DNA of 64,000 bases from positions 186,001-250,000 of the forward strand of contig JAVKEJ010000058.1 of assembly GCA_040221475.1 (NCBI GenBank), given 5' to 3'. The translations under genes were made by a program, and so were the position numbers. The notes beneath the pieces were generated by a model, which was not told the origin of the DNA, made no database searches, and worked only from the letters and a program-made list of their open reading frames with translations. How positions within the stretch are numbered: the stretch's first letter is position 1; each line of letters begins with the position of its first letter. Of this stretch, positions 17,834-26,432 are shown one piece after another. The stretch is from WLXB01 sp040221475. Its GTDB lineage: Bacteria > Pseudomonadota > Alphaproteobacteria > Rhodospirillales > Rhodospirillaceae.

Positions 17834-19381
17834 ATGCCAGAGCAATTTAAGTTACCCATATTAAACACATCTATTACTAAGAGGGCGTTTCTCGCTGGGT
17901 CGGCAGCTACTGTGGCGCTCAGTACGCAAGCATTTGGTGTGCGGGAAGCAGCCGCGCAAAACGCTGAATGGGATTTGATCATCGTTGGTGGTGGTACGGC
18001 AGGGATGCCAGCTGCGTTATTCGCAACAGAACGAGGTGCTCGCGTACTTATTGTCGATAGAGCGCCACAACTTGGCGGGACGATGGACCGTTCTACAGGT
18101 CAAGTCGCGGCAGCAGGAACTGTCTGGCAGAAGAAGCTTGGAATTAAGGATTCTCCTGACGCACACTATGACGACGTCATGCGAATTAACCGTAACACAT
18201 CTGATCCTCTCCTAACGCGTTTACTGGTCGACAATGCTGCGGATACCCTGAATTGGTTTGCCGCACGAGGCTACACGGTTGGCGACACTCACCCTGTTAT
18301 GGGAGGCGGGCACGAACCTTTCACAACCCGGCGGTATCAGTGGCACAAAGACGGCGCTCGGGCGTTCCAAAATATCATGGACCCGATGATCGAAGACGCG
18401 AAGGCCACTGGGCGCTTATCCGTATTACTGGATACGGGCGCGGTAGACCTCATCCAGGATGACACTAGTGCTGTCAGAGGCGTGGTCACAGAGAACGATA
18501 GCGGTGAACGGATGGATTACCGCAGTAAGCATGTGTTGCTGACCAGCGGCGGCTGCGCGTCCAATCCTCGCATGTTCGAAGACTTGCATGACGTGCCTCT
18601 ATTCTGTGAAGTCGCTTATCCATACAGTCAAGGGCAGGGCATTACATTGGGTCTTGGTGCTGGCGGATATGTGCGCGGTGGCGATAAATATGCGACCTTG
18701 TTCGGTGCCGTAATGGACAGCGATCATTTCCCAGCCTTGCGTCTGGTAGGCGCTAGTCTTGCGCCGGAACGGCGCCAACCTTGGGAAGTCTATGTTAATG
18801 TTCATGGCAATCGTTTTATTCGGGAAGATGAGCCGAGCGTTGCACAACGGGAATATACGCTAGGACTGCAACCGGGTCGTCGTCACTGGGCCATCTTTGA
18901 TAGGGAAATCTTAGAGTCTGCGCCGCCGTTTCTCCCACGCTGGTCGCGTGAAGAGTTAGACGACGCGTTTATTGATCATCCTATGTTTGCGAAAGCGGAA
19001 ACGCTTGGCGAACTCGCCGTGAAAGCAGGCGTGAACCCATATAATCTCGAGCGGGAAATTGCGGACTATAACTACAATCTTTCGCATAGCAGAACAGACA
19101 AAATGGGCCGCGAGCATCGTCCCGTCACCATTGGAAAAGCGCCTTACTACGCTATTTGCCTGCAGGGGTGGAATGTCATGTCCTACGCTGGTCTTGGAGT
19201 AGATGGCGATCTTCGTGTTACCCGCGCGGATGGGGCGCCAATACCAAATCTATACGCAGCTGGTGAAGTGATTGGTGCTGCAGCGACTTCAGGTCATGCG
19301 TTGACTAATGGGATGGGAGTGACACCGGCGCTCACGTTTGGGCGGTTGTTGGGTCAGAAGATTATTCCGATTGGTGCGTAG
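17834..19381 (+). CDS. exported FAD-binding oxidoreductase, second copy
   Basis: 515 residues, preceded by AAGGAGACTGAGT, a good ribosome-binding site. The N-terminus has a Tat-like signal with a KR pair (ITKRAFLAGSA, Lys16-Arg17) and an Ala-rich cleavage region near residue 41. The FAD motif is DLIIVGGGTAGMPAALFATE (from residue 48) and the C-terminal segment is NLYAAGEVIGAAATSGHALT. It is in the same superfamily as the 15362 protein but clearly diverged, so the two probably act on different or successive compounds. No haem motif. Together with 17064, 19424 and 19876 it forms a codirectional run. Substrate unknown. Confidence 0.84.
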   Translation: MPEQFKLPILNTSITKRAFLAGSAATVALSTQAFGVREAAAQNAEWDLIIVGGGTAGMPAALFATERGARVLIVDRAPQLGGTMDRSTGQVAAAGTVWQKKLGIKDSPDAHYDDVMRINRNTSDPLLTRLLVDNAADTLNWFAARGYTVGDTHPVMGGGHEPFTTRRYQWHKDGARAFQNIMDPMIEDAKATGRLSVLLDTGAVDLIQDDTSAVRGVVTENDSGERMDYRSKHVLLTSGGCASNPRMFEDLHDVPLFCEVAYPYSQGQGITLGLGAGGYVRGGDKYATLFGAVMDSDHFPALRLVGASLAPERRQPWEVYVNVHGNRFIREDEPSVAQREYTLGLQPGRRHWAIFDREILESAPPFLPRWSREELDDAFIDHPMFAKAETLGELAVKAGVNPYNLEREIADYNYNLSHSRTDKMGREHRPVTIGKAPYYAICLQGWNVMSYAGLGVDGDLRVTRADGAPIPNLYAAGEVIGAAATSGHALTNGMGVTPALTFGRLLGQKIIPIGA

Positions 19382-19423
19382 CCCAGTGTTTCAACTCATG
19401 AAGAACTATAAACGAGAAGTTTA

Positions 19424-19849
19424 ATGCCCGTACTTGAACCAGAAATTCTCGCTGTCATCGATGACTGGATTGCTGCTTACCAAGGCGAAGACCCAGAGAA
19501 GGTGGTTGATCTTTACACCGATGATGCCGTGGTTGCCGTTCAGGGGAGGCCGACGGTGAATGGTAAAGATGCCATAGGAGATCTGATTCGGCGGTCATTC
19601 GTTCGTTTGGATAGGAAAGTAACCGTTAAGTATGACCGGGCGGAGGTCAATGGGACGTGGGCATATGTTTATGGACGGTCATGGTTCACGTTGGCTCCAA
19701 AAGACGGCACCGAACCATCTTATTTGTTCGGGCGCTTCACGCTTTTACTACGGCAGTGTGAAGACCAAAAATGGAGAATCTTCATTGATATGGACCAGGA
19801 ATCGGGAGACGTAGACCCCGACGACCTTCATTTTGGCGAAGCAGCCTAA
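19424..19849 (+). CDS. SnoaL/NTF2-like fold protein
   Basis: 141 residues. IDDWIAAYQGEDPEKVVDLY, DDAVVAVQGRPTVNGKDAI and a later GRFTLLLRQCEDQKWRIFIDMDQ are characteristic of the SnoaL-like/DUF4440 branch of NTF2-fold proteins. Members include small-ring isomerases and cyclases as well as binding proteins, so the reaction cannot be named. It follows the second flavoprotein by 42 bp and precedes the unknown protein by 26 bp, consistent with one operon and with a catabolic route for a cyclic or aromatic compound (inference). Confidence 0.8.
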   Translation: MPVLEPEILAVIDDWIAAYQGEDPEKVVDLYTDDAVVAVQGRPTVNGKDAIGDLIRRSFVRLDRKVTVKYDRAEVNGTWAYVYGRSWFTLAPKDGTEPSYLFGRFTLLLRQCEDQKWRIFIDMDQESGDVDPDDLHFGEAA

Positions 19850-19875
19850 TTGAGCATGAACAGGGAGCGTTACTT

Positions 19876-20574
19876 ATGAAACCGATGCGTCGCCGATACT
19901 GCGGAACCATAGTTGCCAAACATGACACCAAAGGCGAGCGTGGCATTGAGTATTTTTCTGCTTCTGTAGCACCCAACGGCCATCGCACTTTGCAGGCCAC
20001 GTGTGAAATCTATGACCACGAAGTATCAAAAGATATAGTTTACACGGTGGACGACCAATGGCGTCCTGTTGATTGCTATACGCGCTTGCAAAAGAACGGT
20101 GCCTACTTAGGGGATGGGTGGTTTCGCTTCGGTGATAACTTTGCCTCGTTTGAGGGCTATAATATCGGCACCGGGCGTATAAGCCAGCACATGGACTTGC
20201 CGGCGAGGCCGCAGTCCTTCGGTCCCCACCCCTTGTCGGGCGATGCATTGCACTTGGCAACATTTGACCATAGTTCTGGGATTAATCCTCAGCCGACAAA
20301 GGGGTCCATGCTGAACTCCCTAGAGCATGATGGCTGTTCGGGGCCAATGTTGTGTCCTATCGATTTTCGTATCGAGTTTGTTGGTCCAGAGCGCATCACC
20401 GTTGGCGCAGGAACATTCGATACCCACCATTACCGTTTCTTAGTCGAGGGAAGTTTACCCAAAGAACATCCAACTGAGGAGTTGTGGGTAACGCCGGACG
20501 ACTTCGTCATGGTCAAGATACGCGTCGGCGGATACATGGCGACAACATACGAACTCGCCCAGTTTTCAAGTTGA
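19876..20574 (+). CDS. unknown cytoplasmic protein in the island operon
   Basis: 232 residues, no signal peptide and no membrane segment, GGGAG upstream. I do not recognise the family. The composition is beta-rich with many aromatic residues (DGWFRFGDNFASFEGYNIG, EFVGPERITVGAGTFDTHHY), somewhat like DUF3108-type or lipocalin-like beta-barrels that bind small hydrophobic ligands; this is only an impression. It is the last gene of the cargo run and is followed by the convergent HTH gene. The 190-bp gap after it shows no terminator I can support. Confidence 0.7.
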   Translation: MKPMRRRYCGTIVAKHDTKGERGIEYFSASVAPNGHRTLQATCEIYDHEVSKDIVYTVDDQWRPVDCYTRLQKNGAYLGDGWFRFGDNFASFEGYNIGTGRISQHMDLPARPQSFGPHPLSGDALHLATFDHSSGINPQPTKGSMLNSLEHDGCSGPMLCPIDFRIEFVGPERITVGAGTFDTHHYRFLVEGSLPKEHPTEELWVTPDDFVMVKIRVGGYMATTYELAQFSS

Positions 20575-20765
20575 AGAAATAGACCAAGCTTTGCTTCAAT
20601 ACTTGCCTGACTATCTCGTCCGGAATACGCGCTAGCGCCTCAGGAAAGGCCGCACTTGCCAATCCATTATATGGACTCACATAATGTTTAACGGCGCAAA
20701 CAGAACCTCCTGGAATAAGTAGAGCAGAGAGTTTCCAAAGCTTGAGGAGGCAGGGCTAGCAATCT

Positions 20766-21545
20766 CTAAATACTAGGAGCTAAGAATGAGCGAATTTCTG
20801 CCGTAGTTAGCCGCAACCCGTGAAGCTGGTACAAGTCTTCAGCAATTCGCTCAGGGGCTGCTTCAGCCAAAACGTCCCAACCCATGCTATTTCCCAGCGC
20901 ATTGAGCGCATTTTGAACGTCTTCAGCGCGTTGTCCTTGGTTCAACTGCTTCAACCCCCACATCCCTCTGTTCGGAGCACAGGAACCAGCTTTAGTCTCC
21001 CCTTGCCGAGCAATCTTGTCTGTTAAGTTATTCTCGTTCTTAAGGTTATGTTTGTCCGACATGGGTGTCATGTTTTCGACGACACGTGTGTCGTCTGAGG
21101 GTGATGTGGGTGTCGTTATCTTTGTTAACCTTACTTGTGTTTGGTTGGCGCGTCTCACGCGTCGCATGACAATATTTTTCACTGCTTGCCGTTGCGCCCA
21201 TGGCATACCGTTTTCGTCGCGGATGACTAAAAATCTATTTGTTTTTCCCTTCCAGCCCATTCGAACTAAAAGCCCGGCGCTTTCAAGATCGTTGACCCAT
21301 CTCTGAATCTGACGTGTTGATACGCCAAACTCTTTGCCGAGCATGGTCAGGGAGCGCCATAGGAGGCCGTCAGGCGTCGCATTCGTGCATAGGCAGGCAT
21401 ACAGTGCTTTTGGCCCAGGACGCACGTTTGGAAGCCGCAGAGCGAATTTAGGGACCAACCCAAAGCCCATACCCTTCGGTATCTTTCCGAAGTCGCTCAT
21501 GGCTATGCCTGCGACGTATTTGCTCGGAGGTGTTTGTTGATCCAT
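20766..21545 (-). CDS. HTH protein, replication-initiator-like
   Basis: Up to 259 residues. Residues about 45-115 form a winged HTH: GPKALYACLCTNATPDGLLW, SLTMLGKEFGVSTRQIQRWV and NDLESAGLLVRMGWKGKTN, the pattern of helix-turn-helix_36 domains found in plasmid and phage replication or control proteins. The start at 21545 overlaps the excisionase gene by 43 bp; an ATG at 21500 (MSDFGK) just after that gene ends is a fair alternative. It may control or start replication of the excised island (inference). Confidence 0.72.
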   Translation of the reverse strand: MDQQTPPSKYVAGIAMSDFGKIPKGMGFGLVPKFALRLPNVRPGPKALYACLCTNATPDGLLWRSLTMLGKEFGVSTRQIQRWVNDLESAGLLVRMGWKGKTNRFLVIRDENGMPWAQRQAVKNIVMRRVRRANQTQVRLTKITTPTSPSDDTRVVENMTPMSDKHNLKNENNLTDKIARQGETKAGSCAPNRGMWGLKQLNQGQRAEDVQNALNALGNSMGWDVLAEAAPERIAEDLYQLHGLRLTTAEIRSFLAPSI

Positions 21546-21733
21546 TCCAGCAAGTCGCGCCGCCGATAACGCACAGAGCGCTTAGAAAGTTTTACGAATT
21601 GAGGTCCGCCGCCGCGTACCCGCCAGTTCTGTAACGCGCGGATTGTAAATCCGAGCATTCGAGCCGCTTCGTTCTCATTTAATAGTTGGTCGAGATATTC
21701 ACGTTCCAATAACGCTGCATTAGCATTGTTCAT
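21503..21733 (-). CDS. excisionase / AlpA-type DNA-binding protein
   Basis: 76 residues. LLNENEAARMLGFTIRALQN plus VKLSKRSVRYRRRDLLEWI is the MerR-like HTH_17 domain of excisionases and AlpA regulators. Such small proteins bend DNA at att sites to favour excision, or activate the integrase gene. Its place on the island, on the same strand as the integrase and the HTH protein, fits this role. Confidence 0.85.
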   Translation of the reverse strand: MNNANAALLEREYLDQLLNENEAARMLGFTIRALQNWRVRGGGPQFVKLSKRSVRYRRRDLLEWINKHLRANTSQA

Positions 21734-21816
21734 GGCAACCTCCGTCTAAGTACGCCGAGGGAGGCAATGTGCTGTCAGGTCATAACTGGAAAAATGACTA
21801 TAAATCCGTCTGGAAT

Positions 21817-22539
21817 TTATAGTTTCTGGGCATTTGCGCGCTGCCCAAAATCATAAGCGATACAGTCTCGGATGACTTCTGGTCCGAAGCCTTTTCCTAG
21901 GCCGTATTCGGCGAGATACCTCGTTTGAATGCGCGATCTGACAACATCTATGGCGGCTTTCTGAGGCTTGGTGTAGTCGATCAAGCCTTCGTTCCGGCAT
22001 TCCGCATAAACCTTCTTGATCAAATCTCGTTTAGAGGGTCGGCCAGGGCGGTTTGGCTCTGAACTTGGTGTTCTTAGCGCTTCTGCGGGAAGTATGCGCA
22101 CCGCGTGAAATTCCAGGCCGTCTCCGACTACTTTGTTGCTATCGAATTTAAGGCGTCCCTGAGCCAATATTTCCGGCGGTATGATGCGAGGCGGGTCGTC
22201 GGGGTGTCGAGGTATCGAAAACCCTAAGGCGATGAGTTCACGTCTTTGCAGGCGATTGATGCAATGACTGTCTATTTCAACAGAAAGTTTGTTCAACCGA
22301 TTACGCTCTTCGGGCGTTGTGCGCATTTCTGGCTCAACATGCTCTTCGGCATCTGTCATGAGCGCTATGGTGTTTATTAATGAGCCAAGACCGCTAAATC
22401 CGGCTGGCTTACGTTCTAGGAGTTCGTTGTATTCGTTAACTAGGGCTTTATCGCCAAACCTGTAACGGCCTTGTTTTATCGGAATGGCTCTTTCCCATAG
22501 ATCGTTATGTATACGTAAGCTTTGATTATTTTGTGACAT
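21817..22539 (-). CDS. unknown island protein
   Basis: About 240 residues from the ATG at 22539 (MSQNNQSLRI); the frame is open to 22596 through an AT-rich segment that is probably promoter. I do not recognise the family. The C-terminal 75 residues contain a basic GRPSKRDLIKKVYAEC segment like those of DNA-binding proteins. It lies between excisionase and integrase, as accessory control genes often do, with a repeat-rich region upstream. Confidence 0.65.
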   Translation of the reverse strand: MSQNNQSLRIHNDLWERAIPIKQGRYRFGDKALVNEYNELLERKPAGFSGLGSLINTIALMTDAEEHVEPEMRTTPEERNRLNKLSVEIDSHCINRLQRRELIALGFSIPRHPDDPPRIIPPEILAQGRLKFDSNKVVGDGLEFHAVRILPAEALRTPSSEPNRPGRPSKRDLIKKVYAECRNEGLIDYTKPQKAAIDVVRSRIQTRYLAEYGLGKGFGPEVIRDCIAYDFGQRANAQKL

Positions 22540-22559
22540 TAGCGATGAAATATAAGGGC

Positions 22560-22737
22560 TAGCTGTGGTCCTATATATATACATATAGGACGTCAAAAGA
22601 CATGAGGCGTTACGTATACGTACGTTAGAGCATGTCTATATATAATATATATAGGCGAGCAGACTCTAACGTAACGTTACGTATAGGTATACGTATAGGG
22701 CGCGACCAATAACGTTATGTAACGTAACGTTAGGTAA
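22560..22737. repeat. AT/ACGT-rich inverted-repeat cluster between integrase and unknown gene
   Basis: This stretch has several overlapping dyads: a near-palindrome at 22570-22589 (arms CCTATAT/ATATAGG), perfect 9-bp arms ACGTTAGAG (22622-22630) and CTCTAACGT (22664-22672), a 19-bp palindrome with a single unpaired centre at 22636-22654, and repeated GTAACGTTAC / AACGTAACGTTA words to 22736. It lies downstream of integrase and upstream of the unknown gene. Possible roles are operator cluster, replication origin or recombination-directionality sites; none can be chosen from sequence. Confidence 0.7.
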
Positions 22738-23928
22738 TTAGGCCGCAGCCTTGGCACGTTTGCTCTTTCGATTAGGGTTGTACGTAATCAAATCACCTAG
22801 ACCCTTAGACACCTTGTTTGCTGCATCACGCACGGACTTATCGGCCAGATGAACGTAACGCATGGTGGTTTGAATTTGCGTGTGACCAAGAATTTTACCC
22901 AAAATTGGCACCGGTAGCCCGGCCATAATGGCGTTCGAAGCGTATGTATGCCGCAGATCATGAATACGTACGTCTTCCAGCTCGGCTGATGTTCGAATCC
23001 TGCGCCATGGTTTTTCCAAGTCGTTATATTGTTGTCCGGAAACTTCCCCAACGATGACGTAAGGATTGTCTTCCTCACGTGTAATGCTTTCAAGAATGCG
23101 CCGCGCCTGAGGCGGAAGCGGAATCATACGCGCTCCGGTTTTGCTATCGGGGAGTTCCAGGTGCGTATCTGTTACGTATTCCCATTTTAGATTTCGGATT
23201 TCTGACAAACGACAGCCCGTTAAGATTAAAAGTCTGAACGCAGCTATCACGTAGGGGGTTTCTGTTCCGCTTTTTTCAGCAGTTTCCAAAACCTCACCAA
23301 GTTTGATCAACTCGTTACGACTTAAAAACCGCTCCCGCCGTTTTTCTGTGTACTTTTTCACGTGCCTGCATGGATTGGAGCCATCCGGTCTTAGTCCCCA
23401 TATCTCTGCCGTGTTGAATAGCTTTGAAATCACACTCAGGACGCGGTTGGCACGGTACGGCGTATCTTTCATCGCATGATGCAGGTCTGAAATATCCGTC
23501 CTGGTAATGTCGATGATTTTGCGCGCGCCGAGTTTGGGTTCAATGACTTTGTCGATCATTGCCTTGTAATCCCGAGCGGTTCCTTTTTTGAGCCTTACAT
23601 CAATGTGATCCGTTTTAAACCGCTCGCATACCTCTGCAACGGTCGGAGCCATTCGATATTGGATCGCTTTCTCGGCTGGGTTCTCACCAGCGGCTATGTC
23701 GCCTAGCAGTGTTTTTGCGCGGCTGCGGGCTTCGTCTACCGTGACGGCACCGTAAGGGCCAAGTTTCATCCGCCGTGTGCGGCCTGCGGCTCGATATTGA
23801 ATCAGGAAAGTCTTTTTGCCTTTTGGCGATATGCGTATGCCAAACCCTTTAAGTTCGTCATCCCAGGTAAAGTAATCGGATTGCTGTGGTTTAAGTGAAT
23901 CTATGAAACGTTTTGTGAGTTTGGCCAT
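22738..23928 (-). CDS. tyrosine integrase of the island
   Basis: 396 residues: N-terminal DUF4102-type arm-binding domain (FTWDDELKGFGIRISPKGKK), SAM-like core-binding domain (about 95-190) and catalytic domain with the expected residues Arg240 (TGCRLSEIRNLKW), His323 and Arg326 (HDLRHTYAS), His349 (LGHTQIQTTMRY) and nucleophile Tyr358. It would cut and rejoin the tRNA-Thr att sites. The gene starts about 180 bp from the right att repeat. All catalytic residues are present, so the island may still be able to move. Confidence 0.96.
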   Translation of the reverse strand: MAKLTKRFIDSLKPQQSDYFTWDDELKGFGIRISPKGKKTFLIQYRAAGRTRRMKLGPYGAVTVDEARSRAKTLLGDIAAGENPAEKAIQYRMAPTVAEVCERFKTDHIDVRLKKGTARDYKAMIDKVIEPKLGARKIIDITRTDISDLHHAMKDTPYRANRVLSVISKLFNTAEIWGLRPDGSNPCRHVKKYTEKRRERFLSRNELIKLGEVLETAEKSGTETPYVIAAFRLLILTGCRLSEIRNLKWEYVTDTHLELPDSKTGARMIPLPPQARRILESITREEDNPYVIVGEVSGQQYNDLEKPWRRIRTSAELEDVRIHDLRHTYASNAIMAGLPVPILGKILGHTQIQTTMRYVHLADKSVRDAANKVSKGLGDLITYNPNRKSKRAKAAA

Positions 23929-23953
23929 CTTGAGAAATCACCTTCACTGAAAA

Positions 23954-23973
23954 TTTGGAAGCACTCCGGAAGC
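23954..23973 (+). repeat. paired TTTGGAAGC-type repeats, candidate integrase arm site (right)
   Basis: TTTGGAAGC (23954-23962) and TCCGGAAGC (23965-23973) sit 11 bp apart, as in the left pair at 13199-13218 and in the same orientation. They lie between the integrase start and the right att repeat. Confidence 0.55.
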
Positions 23974-24106
23974 AATGGGCAGCGAATCGTGGCGCAACCC
24001 AGCGCACTATATGTTCGGGAGTTATGCCGAATCCGTCAATGAAAACATGGGCTTGAGAGTGTCCAGCGCACTCAGGCGTAACCAGTGAAAAAGCCCTTTA
24101 GTGAGT

Positions 24107-24154
24107 TTCGTAATCAGTAGGTCCGCGGTTCAATTCCGCGCGTCGGCACCATTT
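24107..24154 (+). repeat. right attachment repeat (attR)
   Basis: This is an exact 48-bp copy of the 3' part of tRNA-Thr from the anticodon loop onward. It lacks the 5' half, so it is not a functional tRNA gene. Confidence 0.95.
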
Positions 24155-24193
24155 TTTCTCGTCAGTCGCCTTTTCGTCAGTCGTTTTGAGGGG

Positions 24194-24343
24194 CTAGCAG
24201 TTCGGCATCAGCCACACTGTGTCTTCCCGTATGCCCGAGCGAAACCCCATCGCATAGGACACATACATCATCGACGTCATCAGGCCGCCGACCAGCGCCA
24301 CCACCATAAGGCGTCGCGTCATCCGTTTTGCGTTGCTGCTCAA
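24194..24343 (-). CDS. possible small membrane protein, 49 aa
   Basis: The frame reads from a TTG at 24343, with a GGGGGGCAGG purine run 3-4 nt upstream, or from the ATG at 24322 (42 residues), to a TAG at 24194. The product has one hydrophobic segment after a basic start (MTRRLMVVALVGGLMTSMMY) and a short polar tail ending WLMPNC, the form of a single-span small membrane protein. It lies just outside the island's right end and is divergent from the Cys-rich protein gene. Family not recognised; coding status uncertain. Confidence 0.4.
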   Translation of the reverse strand: MSSNAKRMTRRLMVVALVGGLMTSMMYVSYAMGFRSGIREDTVWLMPNC

Positions 24344-24494
24344 AACCTGCCCCCCATATGCGTATGCCGCCGTATGGTTACATATTTCAGTAGAGTAAAA
24401 CAGGCGGCTTCAAATACCGCTTCGTTTATTTTTTTGAAGGGAGTAGCCTGCGCTCATCATGTTCAAGTCTTGGTCTCAGGAAAGGCACCTCATC

Positions 24495-24848
24495 ATGATT
24501 ATAAAACTATACATCGGCGCTGTATTATCTGTGCTGACCGTCACAGCAGTTCAGGCTCAGCCTGCCATGGAGCACAAGGGACCCATGGGTCCCATGGGTC
24601 GCGGTGGAGGCGGCGTCAGCCCTGTCATGATGACCTGTGGCGCTGACCTCAAACAGTTCTGCGACGGGAAACGTGGAATGCCTGGTGTGCAATGCTTGAT
24701 GGAAAACATCACAGACATCTCAGAGCCCTGTGCCGATGCCTTGGATGAAGCCAGTGCAAATATGGGTCAAGGCCATGGTAATACCGAGGGCAATGACGAG
24801 GGTGATGTTGAAGATGATCCGGACGCTGACTCCGGCGCTGAAGACTAA
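24495..24848 (+). CDS. exported Cys-rich-repeat protein with acidic tail
   Basis: 117 residues from the ATG at 24495, with AGGAAAGG upstream. A signal peptide (IIKLYIGAVLSVLTVTAVQA) is followed by a Gly/Met-rich linker, one Cys-rich repeat of the GLG1-like type (CGADLKQFC, then CLMEN, then CADAL) and a very acidic C-terminus (DEGDVEDDPDADSGAED). Small periplasmic proteins of this kind occur in many proteobacteria without an agreed function. The acidic tail could bind cations (inference). It is convergent with the substrate-binding-protein gene. Confidence 0.7.
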   Translation: MIIKLYIGAVLSVLTVTAVQAQPAMEHKGPMGPMGRGGGGVSPVMMTCGADLKQFCDGKRGMPGVQCLMENITDISEPCADALDEASANMGQGHGNTEGNDEGDVEDDPDADSGAED

Positions 24849-24871
24849 GCGCTCCGTCAGTTCGTTTATTT

Positions 24872-26419
24872 TCACCGCGGTTGCGCAAACTCTATGTCGT
24901 GATAAGCGATGTTCGGCGGATTAAGGCTCAGCGCCGTTATGTTAGGGCGCGTTGCCACCCGCTGACTGGCTGTGGTCAGCAGCAGGGCGGGGGCGGTCTC
25001 ACGCATCATGCCCAACACGGTCTGCAAGTGCTGCTCACGGGCGTCCGCGTCCATAATGCGGTCGGTCTGTTCGATGGCGGGCATCACCGACTCATCACAA
25101 AAAAACGGCACCGCTTTGGCGCAGGAAAAATTACGCAGGGGCCGTATGGCGTCGGCATAAGCGCCGGAATCCCACATCAATGAAAAGGCATCGGTATCGC
25201 CCCAGTCGTTGCTCTGAAACTTTCTCAGCCATGAGGCAAACGGTGGCGTGCGCACCGTTGTGTCGACGCCCACGGCGCGCAAATCCTGCGCCACTTGCTG
25301 ATAGAGCAAGGTATCAACCGAGCTAAACCCCGTCAGCACTTCAATGGTCAGGGGAAACCCGTCGCCATATCCGGCCTCGTTCAGCAACGCCTTCGCCCGT
25401 GCCGGATCATAGGGTATCGGGTCAAGGTCCGGGTCATAGCCAAAGGTGCCCGCGCTTGCTCCCTGACTGGCCGGGGCCGCAAGGCCGCCAAATAACACAT
25501 CGGCAATCAAGGCCCGGTTGACCGCGTAGTTCAGGGCTTGCCGCACCCGTACATCCTGCAAAGGGGAGTCCGGGTTGCCGACCGTGCGAAAGGCGATGGA
25601 TGACACCTGGGCACCGCCAAAGCCCCACACTTTAAAACCGGAACTCTCAACCAGCGCGACATCATCAACACTGAGTGATTCCAGCACATCAACTTGTCCG
25701 GTCAGCAACGCCTGAATCCGCGCTGTCGCATCCGCGACCGTCCATAGCTCCAGCACGTCGATGTTTTTCGGCGCGCGCCAGGACTCTCTATACGCATCAA
25801 AGATCATGCGGCCGGAGGCTTGGCCCCAGTCGCGCAGTTTAAACGCGCCGGTGCCGACAGGAGTCTGGGCAAAGCCGTCTGGTCCTAGCGTGTTCCAGGT
25901 CTCGGGTTCAGGCACAGAGATCAGTGCCATGCGTTTGGGCAAAATGGCATCCGGCGCTGTGGTGATCACGGCCAGGGTGAGATCGTCCATCACTTCAAGG
26001 GTGGCGATGGTGTCCACTTCGGTCGCCACATAAAACCGTCGGCCGTCGTCGCTTTTCAAATACCTCAAAATGGCTGCAACCGACTGCGCGGTTAACGGTG
26101 CGCCGTTGTGAAACGTCACGTTTGGACGAATCTTAAATTCCCACCGCGTGTCGTTCACCAGGGTCCAGGACTCCGCCAGGCCCGGCTTCAGAACACCGCC
26201 CGGACCGACAACAGTCAAACTGTCAAACAGCGCACTCCACACCCCCGATCCCGGTTGACCCACACTGGTCAGAGGATTGCCTAAACTTGGTGGGGCCGCA
26301 TTGCGGGCGACGCGCAACGTTGTTTCGGCCTGCGCGGCCAAGCTCATGGTCATGCCAATCAACAGGCAGGCGGCCAGACTCACACCTGTTAAGACGCGAA
26401 ATTTAACTGTGGCGTTCAA
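24872..26419 (-). CDS. ABC-transporter substrate-binding protein, SBP_bac_5 family
   Basis: About 515 residues from a TTG at 26419 with AGGAG 10 nt upstream; the frame is open to 26476 but that start would overlap the IclR gene. A signal peptide (VLTGVSLAACLLIGMTMSLA) is followed by family hallmarks: SWTLVNDTRWEFKIRPNVTF, FHNGAPLTAQSV and DVRVRQALNYAVNRALI. The family captures peptides, nickel or other solutes in the periplasm. No permease or ATPase genes lie nearby, so it must work with proteins encoded elsewhere. The adjacent upstream IclR gene is probably its regulator and is likely cotranscribed. Confidence 0.88.
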   Translation of the reverse strand: MNATVKFRVLTGVSLAACLLIGMTMSLAAQAETTLRVARNAAPPSLGNPLTSVGQPGSGVWSALFDSLTVVGPGGVLKPGLAESWTLVNDTRWEFKIRPNVTFHNGAPLTAQSVAAILRYLKSDDGRRFYVATEVDTIATLEVMDDLTLAVITTAPDAILPKRMALISVPEPETWNTLGPDGFAQTPVGTGAFKLRDWGQASGRMIFDAYRESWRAPKNIDVLELWTVADATARIQALLTGQVDVLESLSVDDVALVESSGFKVWGFGGAQVSSIAFRTVGNPDSPLQDVRVRQALNYAVNRALIADVLFGGLAAPASQGASAGTFGYDPDLDPIPYDPARAKALLNEAGYGDGFPLTIEVLTGFSSVDTLLYQQVAQDLRAVGVDTTVRTPPFASWLRKFQSNDWGDTDAFSLMWDSGAYADAIRPLRNFSCAKAVPFFCDESVMPAIEQTDRIMDADAREQHLQTVLGMMRETAPALLLTTASQRVATRPNITALSLNPPNIAYHDIEFAQPR

Positions 26420-26432
26420 GATGGTTGCACTC

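Noticed and set aside
24101..24646. 181-codon open frame on the plus strand over the right att repeat
   Set aside because: It begins in the tRNA remnant, has low-complexity His/Arg-rich translation, and overlaps the Cys-rich protein in another frame.
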